Of a stretch of DNA of 64,000 bases, positions 26,497 to 34,554 are shown one piece after another. The stretch comes from Saccharicrinis sp963665705 (lineage in GTDB: Bacteria; Bacteroidota; Bacteroidia; Bacteroidales; Marinilabiliaceae). The DNA is taken from contig OY762448.1 of assembly GCA_963665705.1 (NCBI GenBank), forward strand, positions 620,001-684,000. Direction: 5' to 3'. Made by a program: the position numbers and the translations under genes. Numbering within the stretch: the first letter of the stretch is position 1; every line of letters starts with the position of its first letter. The notes beneath the pieces were generated by a model. That model had not been told where the DNA came from and did no database searches. It worked only from the letters and a program-made list of their open reading frames with translations.

Positions 26497-27732
26497 ATGA
26501 AATTTAAGGAATTTGGATTTACCCCGGAAGTAATGGATGGCTTGGATGCCATGCGTTTTGAAACAGCTACCCCTGTTCAAGCGCAAACAATTCCGGTAAT
26601 ACGATCAGGCGCTGATTTAATTGCTTGTGCGCAAACAGGTACAGGAAAAACTGCTGCATATTTATTGCCGGTTTTAGATCGTTTGGTAAATGGAAATCAA
26701 CAAAATACGTCTACTGTTATTCTTGTTCCAACAAGAGAATTAGCCTTACAAATAGATCAGCAAATTGAAGGTTTCAGCTATTTCTTATCCGTTACTTCTT
26801 TGGCTGTTTATGGAGGTAATGATAAAGATTTGTGGGATCAGCAAAAAAAGGCCCTAACACAAGGAGCAGATATAATCGTTGCTACTCCGGGACGAATGAT
26901 TCAGCATCTTACAATGGGATATGTTGATTTTAAATCAGTGAAACATTTTATCCTGGATGAAGCAGATCGAATGCTGGATATGGGATTTAATGAAGATATC
27001 ATGCAGATTGAAAGTTTTCTTCCAAAAGAAAACCGTCAAAATTTGTTGTTCTCAGCAACGATGCCTCCAAAAATACGTGATTTGGCAAAGAAATTACTAA
27101 GTAATCCACAAGAAATAAATATTGCCATCTCAAAACCAGCCGAAGGAATTTTACAAGCTGCCTACATCGTACATGATTACCAAAAGAATGACTTAATAGT
27201 TGATCTTTTAAAGGGGAAAGATCTTCAAAGTATCATTATTTTTGTATCCCGTAAAGCGATTGTAAATGATGTTGTTAGGGTGTTGAGAAAGAATGATTTT
27301 AATGCAAGGGCGATTCATTCCGATTTAGATCAAAATGAAAGGGTTGAGGTTCTTAGGGAGTTTAAAAATAGAAATGTTCAGATTTTAGTTGCCACAGATA
27401 TTGTAGCCCGAGGTATCGATATCGAAAAAATCGATTTGGTTATTAACTATGATGTTCCCAATGATGCTGAAGACTATGTTCATAGAATTGGTCGTACTGC
27501 ACGTGCCAAAACAACAGGTGTAGGTATTACATTTGTTAATGAAAAAGATCAGGCGGATTTTCATAAGATAGAACAACTAATAGAAACTGATATCTATAAA
27601 ATTCCGTTACCACCGGAATATGAAAAAGGACCAGAATACAATCCGGAAGTAAAAGTAAAAAAGGGTGGTAAAAAATGGAAAAAGAAATCAAAAGGCTTTC
27701 ACCCCAAGAAAAAGCAAGATAAAAAATCATAA
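26497..27732 (+). CDS. DEAD-box RNA helicase (RhlE-like)
   Basis: This 411-residue protein has the complete set of DEAD-box motifs: Q motif (ATPVQAQTIP), Walker A AQTGTGKT (near residues 46-53), PTRELALQ, TPGR, DEAD in ILDEADRMLDMGF (near 152-164), SAT, ARGID and HRIGRTAR (near 325-332). The C-terminal 35 residues are strongly basic (KKGGKKWKKKSKGFHPKKK), as in RhlE-type helicases of ribosome assembly and cold adaptation. A gap of 101 bases separates it from the methyltransferase gene; that gap contains short GTAGACTG-like direct motifs but no clear terminator. Confidence 0.9.
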   Translation: MKFKEFGFTPEVMDGLDAMRFETATPVQAQTIPVIRSGADLIACAQTGTGKTAAYLLPVLDRLVNGNQQNTSTVILVPTRELALQIDQQIEGFSYFLSVTSLAVYGGNDKDLWDQQKKALTQGADIIVATPGRMIQHLTMGYVDFKSVKHFILDEADRMLDMGFNEDIMQIESFLPKENRQNLLFSATMPPKIRDLAKKLLSNPQEINIAISKPAEGILQAAYIVHDYQKNDLIVDLLKGKDLQSIIIFVSRKAIVNDVVRVLRKNDFNARAIHSDLDQNERVEVLREFKNRNVQILVATDIVARGIDIEKIDLVINYDVPNDAEDYVHRIGRTARAKTTGVGITFVNEKDQADFHKIEQLIETDIYKIPLPPEYEKGPEYNPEVKVKKGGKKWKKKSKGFHPKKKQDKKS

Positions 27733-27809
27733 AATATTTCGAACCGTTCTTATATGTGCAATTAGCAAATGAGGGCGGTTACTTATTTAATAGAAATAAT
27801 ACTTACCCA

Positions 27810-29936
27810 ATGTCTGCTCAAATTAATCAAATTATAGCAACCGAATTACAGTTGCAGATAAATCATGTAAATAATACCATTGAATTATTCGATGAAGGAG
27901 CCACAGTTCCATTTATTAGTCGCTACCGAAAAGAACGAACAGGTAGTATGGATGAAGTAAATGTAGCGGCTGTAAAGGAACGATATGAGAAACTCCAGGA
28001 AATTATAAAAAGAAAAGAATCCATCATAAAATCGATGGAGGAGCAAGGTGTGCTTACTTCTGATTTAAAAGAGAAGATAGATAACTCTTTTAACGCTACA
28101 GAGCTGGAGGATATTTATTTGCCTTTTAAGCCTAAAAGAAAAACAAGGGCAGTTAAAGCTAAGGAAAAAGGATTAGAACCACTTGCTAAAATATTAATGA
28201 AGCAGTATGAACGTGATGTTGAGGGGAAAGCAGTTCAATTTGTAAATAACGATGTTTCAGATGTGGATGAAGCTTTACAAGGTGCCCGCGATATTATTGC
28301 TGAATGGATTAATGAAAATAGCGTGGCCCGTGATATTGTACGTACTGTTTTTGAGCGTGGTGCCATTATCACCTCATCGATGGTTAAAGGAAAAGAGGAA
28401 GATGGAATAAAATATAAAGATTACTTTGATTTTAGTGAGCCATTAAAAAAATGTCCAAGTCATCGTTTATTAGCAATAAGAAGGGGTGAAAAAGAGGGAA
28501 TCTTAAAAGTTTCAGTGTCTCCTGAAGATGAGGATATAACTCACCGTTTGGGAAGATACTTTGTAAAAGGTAATACAGAGGCTTCTGAGCAAGTGGAATT
28601 AGCATTGAAAGATGCCAATAAAAGATTGTTAAAACCATCTATAGAAACAGAATTTGCCAATGTTTCTAAAGAAAGAGCTGATGCAGAAGCAATTAAGGTT
28701 TTTTCAAATAACCTGCGTCAGTTATTGCTATCTTCTCCATTGGGTCAAAAAAGAGTTTTGGCTATTGATCCTGGATTTAGAACTGGATGTAAAGTAGTTT
28801 GTTTGGATGCTCAAGGAAATTTATTGCATAATGAAAATATATATCCTCATGCACCTCAAAGAGATACAAAACAAGCTGCAAAAAAAATAAGCTCATTGGT
28901 TGATGCCTATAGGATTGAAGCTATTGCTATAGGAAATGGAACTGCTTCAAGAGAAACAGAATCGTTTATTAGAAATTTGAAATATAGTCGCGACGTTCAG
29001 GTTTTTGTAGTGAGTGAAGATGGGGCATCAGTTTATTCAGCAAGTAAAGTAGCCAGAGATGAGTTTCCTGAATATGATGTAACTGTTCGTGGGGCAGTAT
29101 CTATCGGGCGAAGATTGATTGATCCTTTGGCAGAATTGGTAAAAATTGATCCAAAATCAATAGGAGTTGGACAATATCAGCATGATGTGGATCAAAATAG
29201 CTTAAAATCTTCTTTGGATCAGGTTGTTGAGTCATGTGTTAATAAAGTAGGGGTTGATTTAAATACCTCAAGTATGCATTTGCTTACCTATGTATCAGGA
29301 TTAGGTCCGCAATTAGCGAAAAATATTGTTGAGTATCGTAAAGAAAATGGTGCTTTCACTTCAAGAAATGAATTGAAAAAAGTTGCCAGGTTAGGAGCTA
29401 AAGCTTATGAACAAGCTGCTGGTTTTCTTAGGATTACTGAAGCTAAAAATCCACTTGATAACTCTGCAGTCCATCCGGAATCATATGCAGTTGTAGAAAA
29501 AATGGCTAAAGATCTAAAATGTCAGGTTCAGGATTTGATTGCAGATGAGGAAAAGAGAAAAGAAATTAAGCTAGCAAATTATGTATCTGATAAAATAGGA
29601 TTACCGACTTTAAAAGATATCGTTAGTGAACTTGAAAAACCAGGTAGAGATCCACGTCAGATAATTAAAGTATTTGAGTTTGATAAAAGTATATACTCAA
29701 TTGAAGACTTGAAAATTGGTATGGAATTGCCAGGTATCGTAACCAATATTACCAATTTTGGAGCTTTTGTAGATGTAGGTATTAAACAGGATGGTTTGGT
29801 TCATATTTCGCAAATGGCTGATCGCTTTATTAGTGATCCTAATGAAATTGTAAAGCTTCATCAACATGTAAAAGTTAGAGTTGCTGAAGTTGATATTGCA
29901 CGTAAAAGAATACAGCTATCGATGAAAGGACTTTAG
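27810..29936 (+). CDS. tex: Transcription accessory RNA-binding protein Tex
   Basis: Tex is a conserved RNA-binding protein affecting transcription and RNA turnover. I place the start at the ATG at 27810, giving 708 residues, because homologues begin with an INQ.IA.EL segment; the GTG at 27756 would add 18 residues with no family similarity. The N-terminal Tex domain carries EGATVPFISRYRKE, the YqgF-like nuclease fold is near VLAIDPGFRTGCK (about 315), helix-hairpin-helix repeats occupy about 480-560, and the C-terminal S1 domain starts near GMELPGIVTNITNFGAFVDVG. Length and order match the family. Confidence 0.93.
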   Translation: MSAQINQIIATELQLQINHVNNTIELFDEGATVPFISRYRKERTGSMDEVNVAAVKERYEKLQEIIKRKESIIKSMEEQGVLTSDLKEKIDNSFNATELEDIYLPFKPKRKTRAVKAKEKGLEPLAKILMKQYERDVEGKAVQFVNNDVSDVDEALQGARDIIAEWINENSVARDIVRTVFERGAIITSSMVKGKEEDGIKYKDYFDFSEPLKKCPSHRLLAIRRGEKEGILKVSVSPEDEDITHRLGRYFVKGNTEASEQVELALKDANKRLLKPSIETEFANVSKERADAEAIKVFSNNLRQLLLSSPLGQKRVLAIDPGFRTGCKVVCLDAQGNLLHNENIYPHAPQRDTKQAAKKISSLVDAYRIEAIAIGNGTASRETESFIRNLKYSRDVQVFVVSEDGASVYSASKVARDEFPEYDVTVRGAVSIGRRLIDPLAELVKIDPKSIGVGQYQHDVDQNSLKSSLDQVVESCVNKVGVDLNTSSMHLLTYVSGLGPQLAKNIVEYRKENGAFTSRNELKKVARLGAKAYEQAAGFLRITEAKNPLDNSAVHPESYAVVEKMAKDLKCQVQDLIADEEKRKEIKLANYVSDKIGLPTLKDIVSELEKPGRDPRQIIKVFEFDKSIYSIEDLKIGMELPGIVTNITNFGAFVDVGIKQDGLVHISQMADRFISDPNEIVKLHQHVKVRVAEVDIARKRIQLSMKGL

Positions 29937-30022
29937 TATTCATTAAATGATCGATTAGAAAAACGGGTTAAAAATTATATATTTGCTTTTTTAGTAGATA
30001 TTAATTGTAAAAAAGAGGGTTT

Positions 30023-31744
30023 ATGCAGGAGATAAATGAAATATTAAAGCTTGTTGATTCATATATTGGGAGTAGTGAATGGTTTGTTTATCTTTTGTTA
30101 GGCGTAGGTCTGTTTTTTACACTTTATTTAGGTTTACCTCAGTTCAGATATTTTAAATATGCCATAAGGATGGTGCGAGGTAAAATGGATACCGAAGGAG
30201 GAGAGGGTGATGCTTCTCACTTTCAGGCATTGGCCACTGCCTTATCTGGCACTATTGGGACTGGAAATATTGCAGGTGTAGCTTTAGCTTTGTATCAAGG
30301 TGGACCTGCTGCTTTATTCTGGATGTTAGTGACAGCACTGATAGGAATGACCACAAAATTTGTGGAAGTAACTTTATCTTTAAAATACAGAGAAAAAGCC
30401 AAGGATGGGACAATGTCAGGAGGGCCCATGTATTTTATGAAGAAAAGATTGGATGTGAAATTGCCATCCGGAAAAGTAATTAAAACAGGTCATGTAATGG
30501 CTGTAATTTTTGCTGTCGCAACAGTTCTGTCTTCATTTGGTACAGGAAATCTTCCTCAGATTAATAGTATTGCTGATACAATCAAAACAACATTTCATGT
30601 GCCTCAAATGGTAACAGGTCTTGTATTATCAATTTTACTTGGCGTTATTATTATTGGAGGAATTAAAAGAATTGTTACAATTACTTCCAAGCTGGTTCCT
30701 ACTATGGCAGTTGTGTATTTTATTGGTGCAGTTGCTGTTATCTTATATAATTACGAAAATATTTTACCATCCATTATATCTGTATTTTCACAGGTCTTTA
30801 CAGGAACCGCTGCGGTTGGTGGTTTTCTGGGAGCAACTGTTGCATTTACATTTAATCAAGGCGTTAACAGAGGGTTGTTTTCAAATGAAGCCGGACAAGG
30901 ATCTGCATCTATTGCTCACTCCTCGGCTCGTGTTACTAATCCTGTTTCAGAAGGTATGGTAGCGATGTTAGGACCTTTCATTGATACAATATTAATATGT
31001 TCATTAACCGGTTTAACAATATTAGCATCTGGCGTATGGACGCAAAAATTTCAATGTGATTTTGAACGAGCAGATATGCAGATCGTTCAAGGTGTTTATG
31101 ATGATCATGTAGCATTTGATCGCGAAAGGTTATCTAATCATATAAAAGGAAAAAAAACACTTCCATTATTTACTGGAAATATTCACGTTGAGGATGGAAT
31201 CATAGGGGGTGATGTTTCTGTGATTCATGCAAGATCTCTTGCAGAATATGTAAAAGTATATAAAGAGGATTCACTATACTCAGGAGGACTGGAAGTTGAA
31301 TCAGGTAACCTGATAACAAATGATGGAGTTCTTTTAAAAGGAAAATCACTGATACATAGTGCTCCCTTAACAACAATGGCATTTACAAAGAGTTGGTTTG
31401 GAGATTTTGGTAAATACATTGTTTCTATTGGGTTATTATTATTCGCATTTTCAACAGCTATTTCTTGGTCGTATTATGGTGATAGAGCCGTTGTGTTTCT
31501 GTTTGGAGGAAAGGGAATATGGTTATATAGAATTATCTATGTTGTCGCTTTTTTCGTTGCTTCGTTTATGGATACTACGATTATTTGGACCTTCTCTGGA
31601 ATTACAATAGCATTTATGACAATCCCAAACCTTATCGGGATATTTATTTTACACAAAGAAATGAAGTTAGAAGTAAAAGGTTTCTGGAAAGAATATGCTA
31701 AAAGATTCCCTAAAGACAAGCTTCCTATGTTTGTTAAGAAGTGA
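30023..31744 (+). CDS. Sodium:alanine (AGCS-family) symporter with internal soluble insert
   Basis: The 573-residue membrane protein belongs to the alanine/glycine:cation symporter family, which imports small neutral amino acids with Na+. Signatures include the ALSGTIGTGNIAGVA motif (about residues 71-85), KFVEVTLSLKYR, SGGPMYFMKK, and NRGLFSNEAGQGSASIAHSSA (about 286-306). It is about 110 residues longer than standard members because a hydrophilic, strand-rich segment (about 345-450) lies between late transmembrane helices. The reading frame is open and the helices after the insert are normal. A -7-like TATATTTG lies at 29978-29985 without a good -33 element. Confidence 0.88.
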   Translation: MQEINEILKLVDSYIGSSEWFVYLLLGVGLFFTLYLGLPQFRYFKYAIRMVRGKMDTEGGEGDASHFQALATALSGTIGTGNIAGVALALYQGGPAALFWMLVTALIGMTTKFVEVTLSLKYREKAKDGTMSGGPMYFMKKRLDVKLPSGKVIKTGHVMAVIFAVATVLSSFGTGNLPQINSIADTIKTTFHVPQMVTGLVLSILLGVIIIGGIKRIVTITSKLVPTMAVVYFIGAVAVILYNYENILPSIISVFSQVFTGTAAVGGFLGATVAFTFNQGVNRGLFSNEAGQGSASIAHSSARVTNPVSEGMVAMLGPFIDTILICSLTGLTILASGVWTQKFQCDFERADMQIVQGVYDDHVAFDRERLSNHIKGKKTLPLFTGNIHVEDGIIGGDVSVIHARSLAEYVKVYKEDSLYSGGLEVESGNLITNDGVLLKGKSLIHSAPLTTMAFTKSWFGDFGKYIVSIGLLLFAFSTAISWSYYGDRAVVFLFGGKGIWLYRIIYVVAFFVASFMDTTIIWTFSGITIAFMTIPNLIGIFILHKEMKLEVKGFWKEYAKRFPKDKLPMFVKK

Positions 31745-31839
31745 TTTTTAAATTTATTTCAAATAATAAATGTGGAATCAATTGTAAATGAATTATCTTT
31801 ATTATCATTGTCAAGTCTTTATAAAGAAAGTTATTTGTG

Positions 31840-33477
31840 ATGATTCTATTATCAAACCTGAGACTAAAATGGTTTTTTATAATATTATTTGTTCTCTTCA
31901 CCCCGTTAAACTCTAACTCTCAGTATAAAGAAAAGAATCTGGATGTAGATAGGTTGTTTTCTGAATTGGAATTTAATGGGACTTATTATCCGGAGAAAGC
32001 TAAACATGATTTAGATTCCTTAAAAAGATCTATATCAGAAGTTAATTTCTATAGGTATAATGGATATCTCGATTATACGGAAGCGTTGCTCTTGTTTTCA
32101 GATTTAGAAATGGATTCTGCTTTAGTCTTTATTGAAAGGGCTATGTCTTCATTTTCAGTGTCAGAAAATTCAAAGTGGTTAGCAAAAAGTCAGATTTTAT
32201 TAGGTCAAATAGCTGAAGTTTCCGGATTGTATGAGCAAGCAAAGATTAACTTTTATGAGGCGATTACTTTAAGTGAGAATAAGAGTATTGATGCTGGATT
32301 TGCCTATGTAGGAGTGGCCCGATGTCAAAGGGTTCTTAAGGAAAATTATGAAGAAGAACTTAAGTTAGGAGTGGAAATACTTCAGGAAGCCGATGAAGAA
32401 GAAATTCAATTGTTTGCTGATTTTATGGAACTTCTATTTGTTTTGAAAGAAGAGGGTACCCCAAAAAAATTACAGGAGTTAGCAGATAATTATTTAAGTT
32501 TAAAATTGTATTTAAGAGCTGCAAGTGTATATAAGGTAATTGCGAGTAGTTATAATGCAAATGGTGATTTAAATGCAGCTCATAAATATTGTGATATTGC
32601 AATTAATCTTAGTGAAGACCATAAAATAGGAGATTTAATTAAACCTGCTTTATACCAGTTTAAAGGTGTATTATTTTTTAAACAAAAGGATTTCGATACA
32701 GCAGAGATTTATTTTAATAAATCTTTAGAGCTATATCGAAGTTTACACCAGAATAACCGGATGTTGTACTCCTATAGTTACCTGCATAAAATCGATTTGG
32801 CAAAAAATGATTTTGTGAAAGCTTATGAAGATTTAAATACGTATCAGAAGTTGTTGGAAGAAACAAAGTCGTTTGAGACCATTAGAATGGCTAAGGTTTT
32901 AGAGATAAACAACAAAATGGACTTGATCAAGAGTCAGTTGGTAAAATTAAAAGTAGAGAAAAAAGCCAGTGAATTTATGTTGTATCTGGTTGTTGTTATT
33001 ACAATGGGTATTTTAGGTGCAGTTGGTATTTATGTGTATTTGTATCAGAAGAATAAGAGAGCAAAAATTGAAGAATTAAATAAAGAATTCCATAATCTGT
33101 TAATTGGGATTGGTGAAAAACAATTGTTAGAGCATCGATTAAGTCATGATAAAAACTTATTAAAAAAGCAGAAGGAAGAATTTGAGGAGATTAATGGTAG
33201 TAATGGTAATATCGTTGATAGTTTTGATACTTGTTATATGGAAACCATTAATTTATTTACAGAATCTTTCCCTCAATTAACAAAAACTGAAGTTCGGTAT
33301 GCAGTTATGTTGTGTTTAAAACTACCAATGGAAGTAATTGCAAAAGTTCAAAATGTTCAAACAGCTTCTATTCGAAAGGCAAAACAAAGAATAAGAGCGA
33401 AGCTTAATGTTGAAAACAATATTGAAGATTATTTGCAAAATTATCGTGAGAAATTAATATCAGATATGACAAAATAA
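31840..33477 (+). CDS. Membrane-anchored TPR regulator with C-terminal helix-turn-helix
   Basis: This Bacteroidota-type one-component regulator has 545 residues from the ATG at 31840; a GTG lies just before it. It has a signal or first membrane segment (about 9-28), tetratricopeptide repeats (about 50-350), a transmembrane helix (about 379-402, LYLVVVITMGILGAVGIYVY), a coiled segment (about 405-450) and a C-terminal HTH of LuxR-like type (LTKTEVRYAVMLCLKLPMEVIAKV..ASIRKAKQRIRAKL, about 481-525). The TPR part would face the periplasm and the HTH the cytoplasm. It lies 224 bases upstream of, and in the same direction as, the 11-residue-repeat peptide gene, whose promoter region contains a palindrome and tandem repeats. 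A direct regulatory link is inferred. Confidence 0.82.
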   Translation: MILLSNLRLKWFFIILFVLFTPLNSNSQYKEKNLDVDRLFSELEFNGTYYPEKAKHDLDSLKRSISEVNFYRYNGYLDYTEALLLFSDLEMDSALVFIERAMSSFSVSENSKWLAKSQILLGQIAEVSGLYEQAKINFYEAITLSENKSIDAGFAYVGVARCQRVLKENYEEELKLGVEILQEADEEEIQLFADFMELLFVLKEEGTPKKLQELADNYLSLKLYLRAASVYKVIASSYNANGDLNAAHKYCDIAINLSEDHKIGDLIKPALYQFKGVLFFKQKDFDTAEIYFNKSLELYRSLHQNNRMLYSYSYLHKIDLAKNDFVKAYEDLNTYQKLLEETKSFETIRMAKVLEINNKMDLIKSQLVKLKVEKKASEFMLYLVVVITMGILGAVGIYVYLYQKNKRAKIEELNKEFHNLLIGIGEKQLLEHRLSHDKNLLKKQKEEFEEINGSNGNIVDSFDTCYMETINLFTESFPQLTKTEVRYAVMLCLKLPMEVIAKVQNVQTASIRKAKQRIRAKLNVENNIEDYLQNYREKLISDMTK

Positions 33478-33615
33478 CCTATTATTATCTGTTTTAATCA
33501 TTGTTTTGAGTTTGTAAATGATGATAAAATAGGGTTTAATCAAAAAAAATAAATATTATTTGCATAAGTTGATTAAGAAGTGTGAAAATAATCGTCTGGT
33601 AATTAGATAAATGAA

Positions 33616-33636
33616 TTTTGTCACGTTTTTGTCACG
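33616..33636 (+). promoter_or_regulatory. Tandem TTTTGTCACG direct repeat with 11-base period
   Basis: TTTTGTCACG occurs at 33616-33625 and again at 33627-33636, exactly one helical turn apart, about 66 bases before the start of the repeat-peptide gene. Same-face tandem half-sites are typical of activator binding. The TPR-HTH protein encoded just upstream is a candidate binder. Confidence 0.5.
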
Positions 33637-33672
33637 CTAAAAAAACCTAAAGTGCTTGTTTTCATATAGATA

Positions 33673-33690
33673 TTTGTAGTGAACTACAAA
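33673..33690. promoter_or_regulatory. Perfect palindrome upstream of the repeat-peptide gene
   Basis: TTTGTAGT, a GA spacer and ACTACAAA form a perfect 8+2+8 inverted repeat ending 11 bases before the ATG at 33702. It overlaps a weak -7-like box (GATATTTG, 33669-33676), so it could be a repressor operator or a small mRNA hairpin that gates translation. Confidence 0.55.
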
Positions 33691-33701
33691 AAACAAATAT
33701 C

Positions 33702-33971
33702 ATGAAAGCAACTTACACATTTTTAAAAATTACAGCCATAGCTTTATTGTTAACAATAACTTCATCAGTATTTGCCGAAGAAGATCCTATTATAGTTACT
33801 AAGTTAGTGGAAGAAGACCCAATTATAGTTACAAAACTAATTGAGGAAGATCCTATAATTGTAACAAAATTAATTGAGGAAGATCCCATTATAGTTACTA
33901 AATTAATAGAAGAAGACCCAATTATAGTTACAAAGCTAATTGAAGAAGATCCCATAATTGTAACAAAATAG
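33702..33971 (+). CDS. Small secreted protein made of six 11-residue repeats
   Basis: The 89-residue product has a signal peptide (residues 1-25, hydrophobic core ITAIALLLTITSS, cleavage expected after VFA). All 64 remaining residues are six copies of EEDPIIVTKLI, the last cut by the stop after TVTK-equivalent lysine. Units start at 33777, 33810, 33843, 33876, 33909 and 33942. Codons differ between units almost only at synonymous sites (one Val/Ile change). Units 1-3 match units 4-6 pairwise better than they match each other, so a 99-base triplet was itself duplicated. I recognise no family and no function. A multi-copy peptide precursor, a surface fibre or a metal-binding acidic repeat are possibilities. 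A terminator follows at 34056-34082. Confidence 0.75.
   Translation: MKATYTFLKITAIALLLTITSSVFAEEDPIIVTKLVEEDPIIVTKLIEEDPIIVTKLIEEDPIIVTKLIEEDPIIVTKLIEEDPIIVTK
33777..33971 (+). repeat. 33-base tandem repeat array (six units, 99-base higher-order period)
   Basis: Six in-frame units of 33 bases, the last 30 bases including the stop, encode the same 11 residues. Units 1/4, 2/5 and 3/6 share codon choices: for example units 2 and 5 both use GAC CCA ... CTA, and units 3 and 6 both use ATA ATT GTA. This shows duplication of a three-unit block after the three units had diverged. Confidence 0.9.
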
Positions 33972-34055
33972 CATTCAAAAGAATTTTATATAAATATATT
34001 GTTTAATACTATTTTAATGATTTGATATTTAATGTATTAAACTTAGAGTAGTAGT

Positions 34056-34082
34056 AAAAGCCCATTTTTTTAATGGGCTTTT
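34056..34082 (+). terminator. Rho-independent terminator after the repeat-peptide gene
   Basis: AAAAGCCCATT and AATGGGCTTTT form an 11-base stem around a short T loop, with TTTTG at the 3' side. It lies 85 bases after the repeat-peptide stop and 36 bases before the next start, so the peptide gene is probably a single transcription unit. Confidence 0.8.
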
Positions 34083-34117
34083 GTTTATTTATAGAAAAAG
34101 GTTTAACTTAAAGGTAA

Positions 34118-34549
34118 ATGGAACATAATTCTACATATAAAATATATAAAAAAGATAGGTTTGTCTGTATTACTCATGTGGGATTAATACGTTTAGAGTC
34201 CTTAAACAAATATATAAGTGACTTGGTGAATAGCTGTGATTTCTGTAAAGATTTCAATTTTATTATTGATTTAAGAGAAGCTAAATATACTCGTAATACA
34301 CATTTAGCATATAGATTTGTTTATCAGTTTAGAAGAAACTATCCTGAGTTGATTAGACGTAAATATGCTATTCTGGCAGATAGTCCAGAACAAATAGCAA
34401 TGGCTTCTATATTTCGCTTTCTGGTTGGCGGAATTTCAAGGAATGTATATGTTTTTAGTGCTATAGAAGAAGCAATGGTTTGGTTAGGGGTGAAAATGGA
34501 AGCTGAAGAAATCGTTGGTGCTTTTGATAGAATGAATGCCAGTTTGTAA
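34118..34549 (+). CDS. STAS-like (SpoIIAA-type) small cytoplasmic protein
   Basis: This 143-residue soluble protein has alternating strands and helices (FVCITHVGLI, DFNFIIDLREAKY, KYAILADSPEQIAMA, RNVYVFSAIEEAMVWLG) resembling the SpoIIAA-like/STAS fold seen in many small Bacteroidota proteins of unknown function. I see no conserved Ser/Thr phosphorylation motif of the DSSG type and no catalytic residues. It starts just after the terminator of the repeat-peptide gene and converges with the GH20 gene, the two stops being only 5 bases apart. The fold assignment is tentative. Confidence 0.55.
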   Translation: MEHNSTYKIYKKDRFVCITHVGLIRLESLNKYISDLVNSCDFCKDFNFIIDLREAKYTRNTHLAYRFVYQFRRNYPELIRRKYAILADSPEQIAMASIFRFLVGGISRNVYVFSAIEEAMVWLGVKMEAEEIVGAFDRMNASL

Positions 34550-34554
34550 TACTT

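Noticed and set aside
27756..27809. GTG-start extension of Tex
   Set aside because: The extra 18 residues have no similarity to the family, while the ATG at 27810 gives the normal N-terminus.
33713..33955. Minus-strand open frame of 80 codons with its own repeats
   Set aside because: It is the antisense shadow of the 33-base repeat array; any repeat whose period is a multiple of three stays open in several frames.
33777..33971. Regular 33-base repeats that could be taken for a small CRISPR array
   Set aside because: There are no spacers; the units are contiguous, in frame, and encode the same 11 residues after a signal peptide.
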